Below are positions 26,491 to 35,231 of a stretch of 64,000 nt of DNA, piece by piece (the first letter of the stretch is position 1; each line of letters opens with the position of its first letter). The position numbers were made by a program, and so were the translations under genes. The notes under the pieces are model-generated. The model worked only from the letters and a program-made list of their open reading frames with translations. It had not been told where the DNA came from and made no database searches. Location: assembly GCA_003142595.1 (NCBI GenBank), contig PLMU01000013.1, positions 1-64,000 on the forward strand, written 5' to 3'. The stretch comes from Phycisphaerales bacterium (GTDB lineage Bacteria > Planctomycetota > Phycisphaerae > Sedimentisphaerales > UBA12454).

Positions 26491-27717
26491 TTAATTGGGA
26501 ACGGGAATTCGTTTCTCAGGCGGAAGACAGTAGTTCAATGCCTGCACTACTATGCGCTCCTGATATTCCGGTGTATAATAGTTGTCAATTATTTCTTTGC
26601 AGTTGTCAGACATCTTTTTTTTGCAGGAAATCGGATATAACATCTCTTCCATTTTAGTTACTAAGTCATCCAAATCATTATCTTTAAAATAACCGCCGGT
26701 TTTGCCTTCCTTTATTGCCTCAATTTCAGGGCCGTGCATACCACGTGTATTCTCACAGGTCAGCAAAGGTGTTCCATAAACAAGGCTGTGCATCGCAACA
26801 AGACCTACTTCGCCAGGAACTACACACATATCGCTTGCGGAAATAATCAAGCTCAGCGCATCTTCATCATAACAGGCACCATAAAATAACACACAATCTT
26901 CAATGTGATGCTCGCGGCAAAGATTCTGTAATGCTTCTTTCTCCCGACCATCACCAATCAAAACCAGATGGACATTACGGCCAATCTTTTTAAGCATTGC
27001 TACGGCTTTGATTAGAAGATCGAGCTTTTTGCCTCGCTCTAATCGACCTGAATTAAATATCAGCCGACTATCTTCTGATGCTGCGCCAAATTCCGCACGG
27101 CACTTTTTGATCTGATCTGGCGATATTTTCTCTCGCAATTCTTTTTGTGTATCATAATCGAGTGAATTGCGAACAACAAATAACTGTTCTTTCTTGAAAC
27201 CATGTGAAGCAAAGAAATCTCTGGCAAATTCGCCATAGATCAAAAACGCTCTTGCCCATTTAAAATATAGCTTGCGTATTAACCAGCGAAATCCTTTTTC
27301 CTCGCGTTTGACGCCCTGAGTCCATTCAATCAATGGGATGCCTCGAATCTTACAGATAACACGAATGAGCGTATTGCTGAAGGATTGATAGCCAAGGCTT
27401 ATTACCACGTCAATATCTTCTTTCCATGCGATTTTGACGGCTTCAGGCAGCCATTCAAAGTCCTTGAAGGGGCGGCTCTTGATACGGCGTGATTCGAGCC
27501 GACGCCAGTTGACCCCTTCGATTTTTCCAACTTCACTGGCTGACGCAACCTTTGCGCCTCTGCCGATATCGGTGTTGTCTCCGGCACAAACTTCAAAATT
27601 AAAATTGGTGTTTTGTGAAAGCCGTCTGAATATCGGAACCCTATAATGGGGAATCCACCAGATAAAATGGATAACTTTGATGCGACGACCCGTCTGATCT
27701 ATTACCGCATTTCGCAT
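26491..27717 (-). CDS. GT4-family glycosyltransferase
   Basis: A 408-residue GT-B enzyme. Features include VIHFIWWIPHYRVPIFRRLS at the start, VISLGYQSFSNTLIRVIC, IYGEFARDFFASHGFKKEQ and, in the donor half, LIFNSGRLERGKKLDLLIKA, LVLIGDGREKEALQNL and VVPGEVGLVAMHSLVYGTPLL with the conserved Glu. It is a retaining transferase by family. Its position between an acetyltransferase and an asparagine synthetase supports a role in assembling the repeat unit. Confidence 0.9.
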   Translation of the reverse strand: MRNAVIDQTGRRIKVIHFIWWIPHYRVPIFRRLSQNTNFNFEVCAGDNTDIGRGAKVASASEVGKIEGVNWRRLESRRIKSRPFKDFEWLPEAVKIAWKEDIDVVISLGYQSFSNTLIRVICKIRGIPLIEWTQGVKREEKGFRWLIRKLYFKWARAFLIYGEFARDFFASHGFKKEQLFVVRNSLDYDTQKELREKISPDQIKKCRAEFGAASEDSRLIFNSGRLERGKKLDLLIKAVAMLKKIGRNVHLVLIGDGREKEALQNLCREHHIEDCVLFYGACYDEDALSLIISASDMCVVPGEVGLVAMHSLVYGTPLLTCENTRGMHGPEIEAIKEGKTGGYFKDNDLDDLVTKMEEMLYPISCKKKMSDNCKEIIDNYYTPEYQERIVVQALNYCLPPEKRIPVPN

Positions 27718-27895
27718 ACCACCTATACCTTTAAACTTTTGCTACGAAAATTTCATTTAACAAAATGTATTGAAAGTTATCACAGAACAACATTTAAACT
27801 TCTTCAAAAAATGATAATACTCGTCTGGCTTGCATAACGTTGGGTGTGCATCTGCAATTAAATCGATTTTCATAAAATGAGCATTCCGTCTAAAA

Positions 27896-29731
27896 CTACT
27901 GTTTATCATCAATAAATAATCTAAACCATAATTCCACATTTAACGCCCTGAATAAGAATCTGCTTTTTGCGAAATTTATATCTGAGTGGATGAATTTCTT
28001 TAGTTTTTTACCGTCGAAAATCCCCCTGTCGATTGTTTTTTTGTTCAGGAGTGTTTCTTCAAGCATTAATTTATTTTGTTCCAAAAATTCTTTCATTGGT
28101 GATGGAAAACCCAATTTTTTGGCATCAGTTTTAATAAATTCAGGTAAAATCTGACCAAGAGCTTCTCTTTGTATATATTTGCCTTTACCCTCCGCAATGA
28201 GATAATCTTCCGGCAGTGTCATAATAAAATCAACTAATCGATAATCCATAAATGGCAATCGGCTTTCAATACTAAACGCCATTGAAATAGCGTCTCCATA
28301 ATGCAGCAGATTTACCAGCGTTGTTTGATGGGATTTCTGCAGATTTTTCACTAAACAGGATTTTGAATGGCAGGGCGGCGAATATCTGTACTGGAAATTC
28401 TTTAATTTCCCGATGAGAATATCTTCAGTTTTGAGAACATATCTCCTGACCCATGTTTTCATAAATGAAGGCAAAAATAAACGAAGATAGAATGTAGCCA
28501 TTGTTCTTATGGAATAATTTTTTGCTAATTTTTTTAGATTACTGACAAATGCGCCAAGTTGAAACTTAATCAGTTTGTCTATTAAATAAGCACTTGCAAA
28601 CCCATGAATATAACCTGCAAGCAACTCATCCGCGCCCTGCCCCTCAAGAACCACGGTTACTTTCTTTTTGGCAACCTCATACACTTTCCATAAAGGAAAT
28701 ATGGCCGGAGAGGAATGGCCCGACTCAAGATGGTAAATAAGTCTACTAAGGGTATCAATCGAATCGCTGCCATAATCTATAATTACCGGATTTCCCTCCA
28801 AAGCAAAGTATTGATTTGTTTTTTTCGCCGTTGTATATTCATCGTCAATAAACCCCGGGAAATGAGCCGTGTACGTATTAACGGGGTCGTTATTGAATTG
28901 GCGAATCCCGGCAACAATACTTGTAGAATCGAGACCGCCCGAAAGCGTTACGCCTACGGGTACGTCACTGCGCATGCGAAGCTTAACGGCATCAATGAAT
29001 AAATCACTAAATTGCCGCTTTGCATCTTCAAACGAGATATTCTGTGTTTTATTCTTATAATGGTAATATTTGTAAATCGTTATTTTGTTATGCTTTACGG
29101 TTAAGTTGTGCCCCGGCAAAAGCCGGTAAATTTTGTCAAACCATGTTTCAGGGATTTCTCCGCAGATTCCTTCACGACAAAATAACCCGATGGAATTATA
29201 ATTGGGGTTTCTAAGTTTTGGATCATAGGCAATGATCGATTTTATTTCAGAGCCAAAAATAAATTGTTTTTCATCTGCATAATAATTGAACGGCTTGACC
29301 CCAAATCTATCACGAGAACAAAACATCGTGTTTTCAACTGTATTATAAATCGCAAATGCCCACATCCCGTTAAATTTACTAACACACTCTTCGCCCCAAC
29401 AATCATAAGCTTTGACAAGCACTTCCGTATCGCTATGGGTGCTGAAACAATACCCTTTTGCGGCCAATTCTTGCTTTAATTCAATATAATTATATATTTC
29501 ACCATTAAAAATCACATAATATTTATCATCAACCGCCATTGGCTGGTTGGCCGCATCGGTAAGATCGATAATTGATAAACGCACATGCCCCATTGCAACC
29601 GTATCATTTTTAAAAAAAAGGCTTTTCTGGAAATCCGGTCCTCGATGAATCATTGTCCGCAGCGACTGATCAAACGTATGCCTGTTGACTTTATTGCTGT
29701 CGAAAGAAAAATATCCAAAAATTCCGCACAT
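27896..29731 (-). CDS. asnB: Asparagine synthetase (glutamine-hydrolysing)
   Basis: A 611-residue two-domain amidotransferase. Cys2 (MCGIFGYFSF) is the class II glutaminase nucleophile, with DRFGVKPFNYYAD and YVIFNGEIYNY nearby. The synthetase domain has the PP-loop VTLSGGLDSTSIVAG and VVLEGQGADELLAGY. Genes of this type inside polysaccharide loci often amidate a uronic acid or an amino-acid substituent rather than make free asparagine. That is plausible here given the nucleotide-sugar dehydrogenase in the locus, but is not proven. Confidence 0.92.
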   Translation of the reverse strand: MCGIFGYFSFDSNKVNRHTFDQSLRTMIHRGPDFQKSLFFKNDTVAMGHVRLSIIDLTDAANQPMAVDDKYYVIFNGEIYNYIELKQELAAKGYCFSTHSDTEVLVKAYDCWGEECVSKFNGMWAFAIYNTVENTMFCSRDRFGVKPFNYYADEKQFIFGSEIKSIIAYDPKLRNPNYNSIGLFCREGICGEIPETWFDKIYRLLPGHNLTVKHNKITIYKYYHYKNKTQNISFEDAKRQFSDLFIDAVKLRMRSDVPVGVTLSGGLDSTSIVAGIRQFNNDPVNTYTAHFPGFIDDEYTTAKKTNQYFALEGNPVIIDYGSDSIDTLSRLIYHLESGHSSPAIFPLWKVYEVAKKKVTVVLEGQGADELLAGYIHGFASAYLIDKLIKFQLGAFVSNLKKLAKNYSIRTMATFYLRLFLPSFMKTWVRRYVLKTEDILIGKLKNFQYRYSPPCHSKSCLVKNLQKSHQTTLVNLLHYGDAISMAFSIESRLPFMDYRLVDFIMTLPEDYLIAEGKGKYIQREALGQILPEFIKTDAKKLGFPSPMKEFLEQNKLMLEETLLNKKTIDRGIFDGKKLKKFIHSDINFAKSRFLFRALNVELWFRLFIDDKQ

Positions 29732-29845
29732 TTTATTTTCTCTAAATAGGTTGTTTAGTTATTAAAATCAGTTTGTTATTATAAAAGCCGTCGCTAATAA
29801 TACAGCGATACCCTCAAATATTCACCAGATGACAAGTTTCCATTT

Positions 29846-30712
29846 TTAAGATTGAAAGTCAAGAAAACGCTTTATTGTTTCCTTTTTGCAAGGTTTTCTG
29901 ATAATCAACGTTTTTGGTAAAATAGAAAAAACTACCACTACCGCTCGAAGGTATTGCAAAAAAGAACCACGTAAAATACTCCAGCGTAAATCTGAAATTA
30001 AACGTTTTAACAGATTTGTCCACAGATAACCACCCGGATACAGCCTAATTACATTGAGCATTCCATTTCTAAATTTATAATATTCAAATTGCTTATTTTT
30101 ATAACTACTCCCGATTTTTGGATGCCACATAGCGCCATTTGGTTCAGAAACAATCCTATATCCACCGTCAAGAAACTTCAGAGCTAAATATGATTCTTCA
30201 GCAAACATGAAATAATCATCAGGATAATAACCTACTTCCCTCAATGCCGAAGTTCTAAAAGCAGACACACCACCGTTAAACAGTCCGACGTCCTCTCTTT
30301 TAGTTGATAATGCAATGCCATCTTTTTCTGTTCCAATAAATAGCTGTTTTATTGCCACAACACCGATCTTTTCGTCCATATTAAACGTATCAATTATTAA
30401 TTTAACGGCATTATCTCCCAAGTAGCCGTCATCATCTATATTTATTATAAAATCACCTGTGGAATTTGCATAAATAAAATTCCTGCCCGAAGGGCAACCA
30501 ATATTGTAAGGCAATCTAATTATTTTAACTTCTGGATATTTATTAGCGACCACTTCAACAGTATTATCAATGGATGCAGCATCAGCTAAAATAATTTCAG
30601 TCTCATAATCGTCAACCCCTTTCTGACGATATACCGATTCGATTGCTTTCAATACCATTTCTTTACGATTGAAAGTCAGTATAGCATATGTTATTTTTTG
30701 TCGAGTAGACAC
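29846..30712 (-). CDS. GT2-family glycosyltransferase
   Basis: A 288-residue GT-A enzyme. It begins ITYAILTFNRKEMVLKAIES, then ETEIILADAASIDNTVEVV and the metal-binding acidic FIINIDDDGYLGDNAV, where DDD replaces the usual DxD. GLFNGGVSAFRTSALREVGYY and MFAEESYLALKFLDGGY follow, as in rhamnosyltransferase-like enzymes. A short amphipathic C-terminal segment may bind the membrane. It probably adds a sugar of the repeat unit. Confidence 0.9.
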   Translation of the reverse strand: MSTRQKITYAILTFNRKEMVLKAIESVYRQKGVDDYETEIILADAASIDNTVEVVANKYPEVKIIRLPYNIGCPSGRNFIYANSTGDFIINIDDDGYLGDNAVKLIIDTFNMDEKIGVVAIKQLFIGTEKDGIALSTKREDVGLFNGGVSAFRTSALREVGYYPDDYFMFAEESYLALKFLDGGYRIVSEPNGAMWHPKIGSSYKNKQFEYYKFRNGMLNVIRLYPGGYLWTNLLKRLISDLRWSILRGSFLQYLRAVVVVFSILPKTLIIRKPCKKETIKRFLDFQS

Positions 30713-30874
30713 AATATGTTTTTCCCAATTAGATATAGTTTATTTTCCCTGTCTCTCTTCGCTTACATTACAAATATATTTAAGTTTTGATTAAACCCTC
30801 GCAATTCGTTTCCAAACTATACTTCTCCTTCGGTCAGCATAAATATCCTCTCCATCGAAGCACACTTTCCACTA

Positions 30875-31891
30875 TCATTGCCCTCTAAACCTACTGTATA
30901 CTTTAGCAATTCCTCCCACAACCGTTTTTGGCATATAACTGAGTAGATAAAGGACACAATATTGGATAAGGCAGTTTTTTTTACTTATATCTTTACCGCA
31001 CTTAATGGCTTGGCGTGCTACACGACCCATGCCTGCTTTCAATCCCATTTTACCCAAAGACAAACACGTATCCAAAAGCAGCTTTTCTGCCTTGCTGTTT
31101 ATCTGACCTTCTGTCTCTCGGATTGTTTTTGCAATCAAACGTATCGCTCTCAAACCTGAAATCAGGTTCTTCTCGCCGTAGTATCTATCTATTGACAGTC
31201 TATCGTGACTCCCATATCTGTAAACCGCGTGTACCCCTTCCTGCAGTTTGGCGCCCCTGACATAGACCATAACCCGGGCAGCATACTCCCAGTCTTCTGT
31301 CCAGCAAATCTCCTCATCCCAGGGACCGGCTGCGACGAGCACGGCCCTTCTGTAAACAGCTGACATTGTACTTAACCCCCCTGAGACGGCCTCGGACGGC
31401 ACTGGATTTGTTTCGAGGTCTGGCGGATATTGAACGCTCTTTTTGCCGAATTCTTCAACATACAAGGCACTGTAGACAACATCTATATTTTTATATTCTA
31501 TGAGTTTCTTTACGTGGGTGTTTAACTTTTCCGGCAGCAGTAGGTCATCGGAATCAAGAAACTGTATAAACTCACCCTGTGAATTTACGAGCCCGAGATT
31601 GCGAGCCACTGACACGCCGGCATTATTTTGGTGCAAATAAGAAAGTTTAAATTTGTCGTCACTGACATTCTTATTGCCCCAGTCTTGAACTACTTGTTTT
31701 GTGTCATCGGTTGAGCCATCATCGACTACAATAAGTTCAATTGGACGATATGTCTGGGCAAAAACAGAATTCATTGCCTCGATAAGCAAGTCGGAACGAT
31801 TGTATGTCGGAACGATAACCGACACTAAAAAACGCTCATATCCCTGTCTCATCCACAAATCATCAGACATTCCACTTTTTCGGCTGACCAT
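30875..31891 (-). CDS. GT2-family glycosyltransferase
   Basis: A 338-residue GT-A enzyme. The start at 31891 follows AAGGGA at normal spacing. Family motifs are VSVIVPTYNRSDLLIEAMNS, IELIVVDDGSTDDTKQVV, NNAGVSVARNLGL and the DxD-like FIQFLDSDDLLLPEKL. ICWTEDWEYAARVMVYVRG is the acceptor-side acidic motif. The C-terminal 90 residues are basic and end with a hydrophobic stretch. It neighbours the pyruvyl-transferase-like gene. Confidence 0.92.
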   Translation of the reverse strand: MVSRKSGMSDDLWMRQGYERFLVSVIVPTYNRSDLLIEAMNSVFAQTYRPIELIVVDDGSTDDTKQVVQDWGNKNVSDDKFKLSYLHQNNAGVSVARNLGLVNSQGEFIQFLDSDDLLLPEKLNTHVKKLIEYKNIDVVYSALYVEEFGKKSVQYPPDLETNPVPSEAVSGGLSTMSAVYRRAVLVAAGPWDEEICWTEDWEYAARVMVYVRGAKLQEGVHAVYRYGSHDRLSIDRYYGEKNLISGLRAIRLIAKTIRETEGQINSKAEKLLLDTCLSLGKMGLKAGMGRVARQAIKCGKDISKKNCLIQYCVLYLLSYMPKTVVGGIAKVYSRFRGQ

Positions 31892-32034
31892 AACTTCCCT
31901 TGTTTACTATAATTGTGTTTTTGTCAAATATCACATCACAAGCAAGATGCATTGGCTAAGCACAACTGTAAAAAGTCTAATACGGACTAATACTGAAAAC
32001 TCAAACAAACTGGATTTCCACGCTAATCACTAGG

Positions 32035-33258
32035 TTACGGAAGAATCTTACGTAGTAATTCGCCGGATTGATAAGCCGTTTCTTGAATTTTAGGAATCAC
32101 AACAGCAAGCTTATCCTTGATTTCCTTTTCATTTTGAAAAACCATACGTATTTTATCCACCACACTCTCTACACACAGGTCATGCGAATCAATTACATAA
32201 TCAGTATTCCCCAGAATTTGACTATTAATTCCATATGCTTTTGTACTGTATGCCATACTAATCGTGGGTATACAACTAGAGAATGATGCAATTGTTGCAT
32301 GAGTTCTGGCAGCAACCAAACAATCTAATTTGGAGATAAACCATTTCAGTTCGGGAGCTGTCAGGTATCCAGGCAATAGATAGCAATCGCCAATATTTTT
32401 GGCGGCCTCCAAAAGAACACGCATGAATTCATAGTCATTGTTTCCGGGGTTTGTAACATGAGGCACTAACACTATGGGGTTATCATAGTTTTTCCGTACG
32501 CCTTTCAATATTTCACCAGCCAATTCAATCCATGCTTCCATATCTCCATTCGTAACATATTTGGCCATCAAAGGGCTAAAATTGAGACCTATGGCGTTAT
32601 CCTGAAGTTTTCTCTCGTAAACAATATTCTCACAAGGTGTTGCGTCCATAACAAAAGCAGGGTCGCTTGTTAAAAACACATTCTTTTCGATCCCATGTTC
32701 CTTCAAATAAATAAATGATCTCTTTTCTCTCACAAAAATAGCATAGACTTCATCTTTCAAATGCTTCATTATTTGTCTTGAAATACTTGGATATTTTTCA
32801 AATGGCCCTATCGAAGCACCCCATATCACCAAAGGCTTTTTATGTCTTTTGACATACTTGTCTAGGTAAATAAATTTTTTTGGTACACCATAATCTAACG
32901 AGTAGTTATCACCGCCTAAAGACAAAACTGCTCTGCAAGTTTCAACATCATCATTGAGTTGTTCAAACATTCGTTCGCTGAGCATGCCAGGGAAAAAACT
33001 GCTAAGAAAACGATGTATCGCCCAATTAACTGAAAACCGTTTGAATGAAGAAATAGAAATAACCTTATTTTTGATTAATGACCGCAAGTCGGCAGGCACG
33101 TAATCCCCGGCGCCATGGTCATAAAAAGCATTGCTGATCTCGACATCACCAAAACTCTGTTTTAAGATTTTTGCTGTTCCACGAACAATCGCTTCACACC
33201 CACGATTAGTATACGCACCATTTCCAGCAAAAAGGAATCTGTTACCTTCTCGTTTCAT
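32035..33258 (-). CDS. Polysaccharide pyruvyl transferase family protein
   Basis: A 407-residue protein of the PF04230 family, whose members transfer pyruvate from phosphoenolpyruvate to sugars as ketals, or act as related GT-B enzymes. Visible features are NGAYTNRGCEAIVRGTAKIL, VLSLGGDNYSLDYG, VIWGASIGPFEKYPSI, FVREKRSFIYLKEHG and the C-terminal KLDCLVAARTHATIASFSS with its conserved His. It overlaps the SGNH-like gene by the four bases ATGA, showing coupled translation. Ferredoxin/FrhB proteins often accompany this family in glycan loci, and one lies at 35232. Confidence 0.88.
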   Translation of the reverse strand: MKREGNRFLFAGNGAYTNRGCEAIVRGTAKILKQSFGDVEISNAFYDHGAGDYVPADLRSLIKNKVISISSFKRFSVNWAIHRFLSSFFPGMLSERMFEQLNDDVETCRAVLSLGGDNYSLDYGVPKKFIYLDKYVKRHKKPLVIWGASIGPFEKYPSISRQIMKHLKDEVYAIFVREKRSFIYLKEHGIEKNVFLTSDPAFVMDATPCENIVYERKLQDNAIGLNFSPLMAKYVTNGDMEAWIELAGEILKGVRKNYDNPIVLVPHVTNPGNNDYEFMRVLLEAAKNIGDCYLLPGYLTAPELKWFISKLDCLVAARTHATIASFSSCIPTISMAYSTKAYGINSQILGNTDYVIDSHDLCVESVVDKIRMVFQNEKEIKDKLAVVIPKIQETAYQSGELLRKILP

Positions 33259-34304
33259 ACAATTTTCAAATCACTTAATACCGTTTGAGTAAACACTTTT
33301 CTTCCTTTGACATTCAAGAAGAACGAATTGAAGAATAACTCGTTATCAGAAAAACGAGCATCAACAAGGTAGTTCAGGAAAGGTACTTGATGTGTGTTGG
33401 CATTACGGATAATCGAATAAATATATGATTCACGAAAACTTTCTGAAAGCTTTGAACTCAATGCTTTAGTAGTCGGCGGAAGAACAAGAACCGGTTTCAG
33501 GTTGCGTTCCAAACAGAAGGATATCATCTCGGCCAGCAAGTTGGTATTGTAAGCTATGCAGTCACGATTTTGTTCTGAAACCGGAGCGTCCAATTCCGAA
33601 ATGGAGAACTGCTGTTTCCAACCATTAATCCATTTAGCAGCATCCTCTTCAATCTCTTCTGGGGACATGGGATTAGTAGTTAATGACAATCGATTGTCGG
33701 CTGGCACATCTTTAATTAGGCGTTTTATTGCTTCAATCGGCGAAGAAAGCAATGGATACGCTATCCTTATATGTTTGCGATATGAATAGTTTATAATTAA
33801 TGTATAGTCTAAAAGTAAATAGTATTTCATATTTAATTTGTCATCCGCATAGTCTTTTAAACAGAAACCAAAAGGTGTCATTGTTAATATTATGACACCA
33901 CCATCTCTTATATAACTAAAATAATTTTTTATTATGCGGAAATCGTATGATAAGCTTTGAGGACTTACGGCCCAATTAGCTCCTATTAATCCGGAATTTT
34001 CATAAGCAAAAGCGAACTTTCCAGGATTACTACCCAAGTTTACTACATCATAATTCCGTGTAATATTTGTCCGATATTTCACATTAGTAACAAATTTATC
34101 CGTATCTATAAATTGGTTCTTATACCAATTCGTATTTCGAATCAACTTGTTCACAAAAAGGAACGAATACTTTGCAAACACCACTAACAGAATAGTAACA
34201 ATGGCTACATAAGCGCATACAAGAAGTGACCCCTTCCATAAATACACACAGACAAGTAAAAGAAGGAGGCAAAACAATACCGCTAATTTAAATTTCTTAA
34301 TCAT
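33255..34304 (-). CDS. Membrane-anchored SGNH-like protein of unknown role
   Basis: A 349-residue protein. The ATG at 34304 is preferred, 14 bases after the aldo-keto reductase stop; an upstream in-frame ATG would overlap that gene. Two hydrophobic segments occupy the first 50 residues, then a soluble domain begins VVNLGSNPGKFAFAYEN, a GSN-like opening of SGNH-fold proteins found in polysaccharide loci. Later FCLERNLKPVLVLPPTTKAL and FLNYLVDARFSDNELFFNSFFLN resemble the family's late strands, though the usual Asp-x-x-His is not evident. It may bind or modify the nascent glycan. Confidence 0.7.
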   Translation of the reverse strand: MIKKFKLAVLFCLLLLLVCVYLWKGSLLVCAYVAIVTILLVVFAKYSFLFVNKLIRNTNWYKNQFIDTDKFVTNVKYRTNITRNYDVVNLGSNPGKFAFAYENSGLIGANWAVSPQSLSYDFRIIKNYFSYIRDGGVIILTMTPFGFCLKDYADDKLNMKYYLLLDYTLIINYSYRKHIRIAYPLLSSPIEAIKRLIKDVPADNRLSLTTNPMSPEEIEEDAAKWINGWKQQFSISELDAPVSEQNRDCIAYNTNLLAEMISFCLERNLKPVLVLPPTTKALSSKLSESFRESYIYSIIRNANTHQVPFLNYLVDARFSDNELFFNSFFLNVKGRKVFTQTVLSDLKIV

Positions 34305-34317
34305 AAGGCATTCCGTT

Positions 34318-35157
34318 TTAATATCCCGGGCAGTTGATTGATTCCGGGTGAAATTTGTAATCTTCATTCATTGTAAAGATGAGTTCCATCTCATCGGAAG
34401 TGAGCGTAAAATCATAAATATTTATATTCTCTTTAAGCCTGTGGGGAGTAGCCGATTTAAAGACCGGAATTATTCCTTGCTGAATATCCCAACGTAGTAT
34501 GATTTGTGGAATAGTCTTGTTGTATTTAACAGCTAACGATTTGAGTTTTTCACTTTCTATTAAGCGCTTATCCATTAAGCATAATGGAGAATAAGCTTCT
34601 ACCTGAATACCATATTTATCACATAAAGCAATCATTGGTTTTATGGTCCCAAGAGGGTGATATTCAATTTGCATTACCATTGGCATAATAGAAATGCCTG
34701 ATTCTATCAAGGCATTTAAATGTCTTTCTCGAAAGTTACAAACACCAATAGCTCGAACCTTGCCTGAATAATATATCTTTTCCATCTTATGCCAAGTTTC
34801 AATGTAATGGCCTGGATAAGGCCAATGCATCAGCCAAAGATCTACATAGTCTGTTTGCAAGCTCTTTAAAGATATATCTATCTGCTGTTCAATGTTACCA
34901 ATAATCTGCTGAGAATTCCCAATTTTTGTGGTTATAAATAAATCTTCTCTTTTCAGACCATTCTTCCTCTGAACGATTTTCATAGCTTCGCCAACTAAAG
35001 GCTCATTCCAATAATCGCGAGCAGTATCAATACATCGAAAGCCATAAGAAGTACCGGTTAACAATACATTCTGTAATGTCTTTCGATCCATCTGATATGT
35101 TCCCATACCGATAGAAGGCATTTCCACCCCATTGCTTAATATTCTATTCTTATTCAT
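34318..35157 (-). CDS. Aldo-keto reductase
   Basis: A 279-residue (beta/alpha)8 NADPH-dependent reductase. The catalytic tetrad is visible: Asp and Tyr in CIDTARDYWNE, Lys in LFITTKIGN and His in LWLMHWPYPGHY. GVCNFRERHLNALIESG and QIEYHPLG are the usual AKR strands, and IPVFKSATPHRLKENINIYDF binds the cofactor phosphate. It lies between the SGNH-like gene and the ferredoxin fusion, at the end of the ACP-dependent cassette. A step reducing an aldehyde or keto intermediate of that cassette is a reasonable guess. Confidence 0.92.
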   Translation of the reverse strand: MNKNRILSNGVEMPSIGMGTYQMDRKTLQNVLLTGTSYGFRCIDTARDYWNEPLVGEAMKIVQRKNGLKREDLFITTKIGNSQQIIGNIEQQIDISLKSLQTDYVDLWLMHWPYPGHYIETWHKMEKIYYSGKVRAIGVCNFRERHLNALIESGISIMPMVMQIEYHPLGTIKPMIALCDKYGIQVEAYSPLCLMDKRLIESEKLKSLAVKYNKTIPQIILRWDIQQGIIPVFKSATPHRLKENINIYDFTLTSDEMELIFTMNEDYKFHPESINCPGY

Positions 35158-35231
35158 CTTTTTAATTTCTGAATTGTAGTTTAATTTTTTGAACGATAAT
35201 GTGTCGTATCTCTCTATCCAACCTACTTAGT

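Noticed and set aside
27757-27873. Short peptide frame upstream of the glycosyltransferase gene (MKIDLIADAHPTLCKPDEYY...)
   Set aside because: It has no ribosome site and no family match that I can support; it may be a small remnant but is not annotated.
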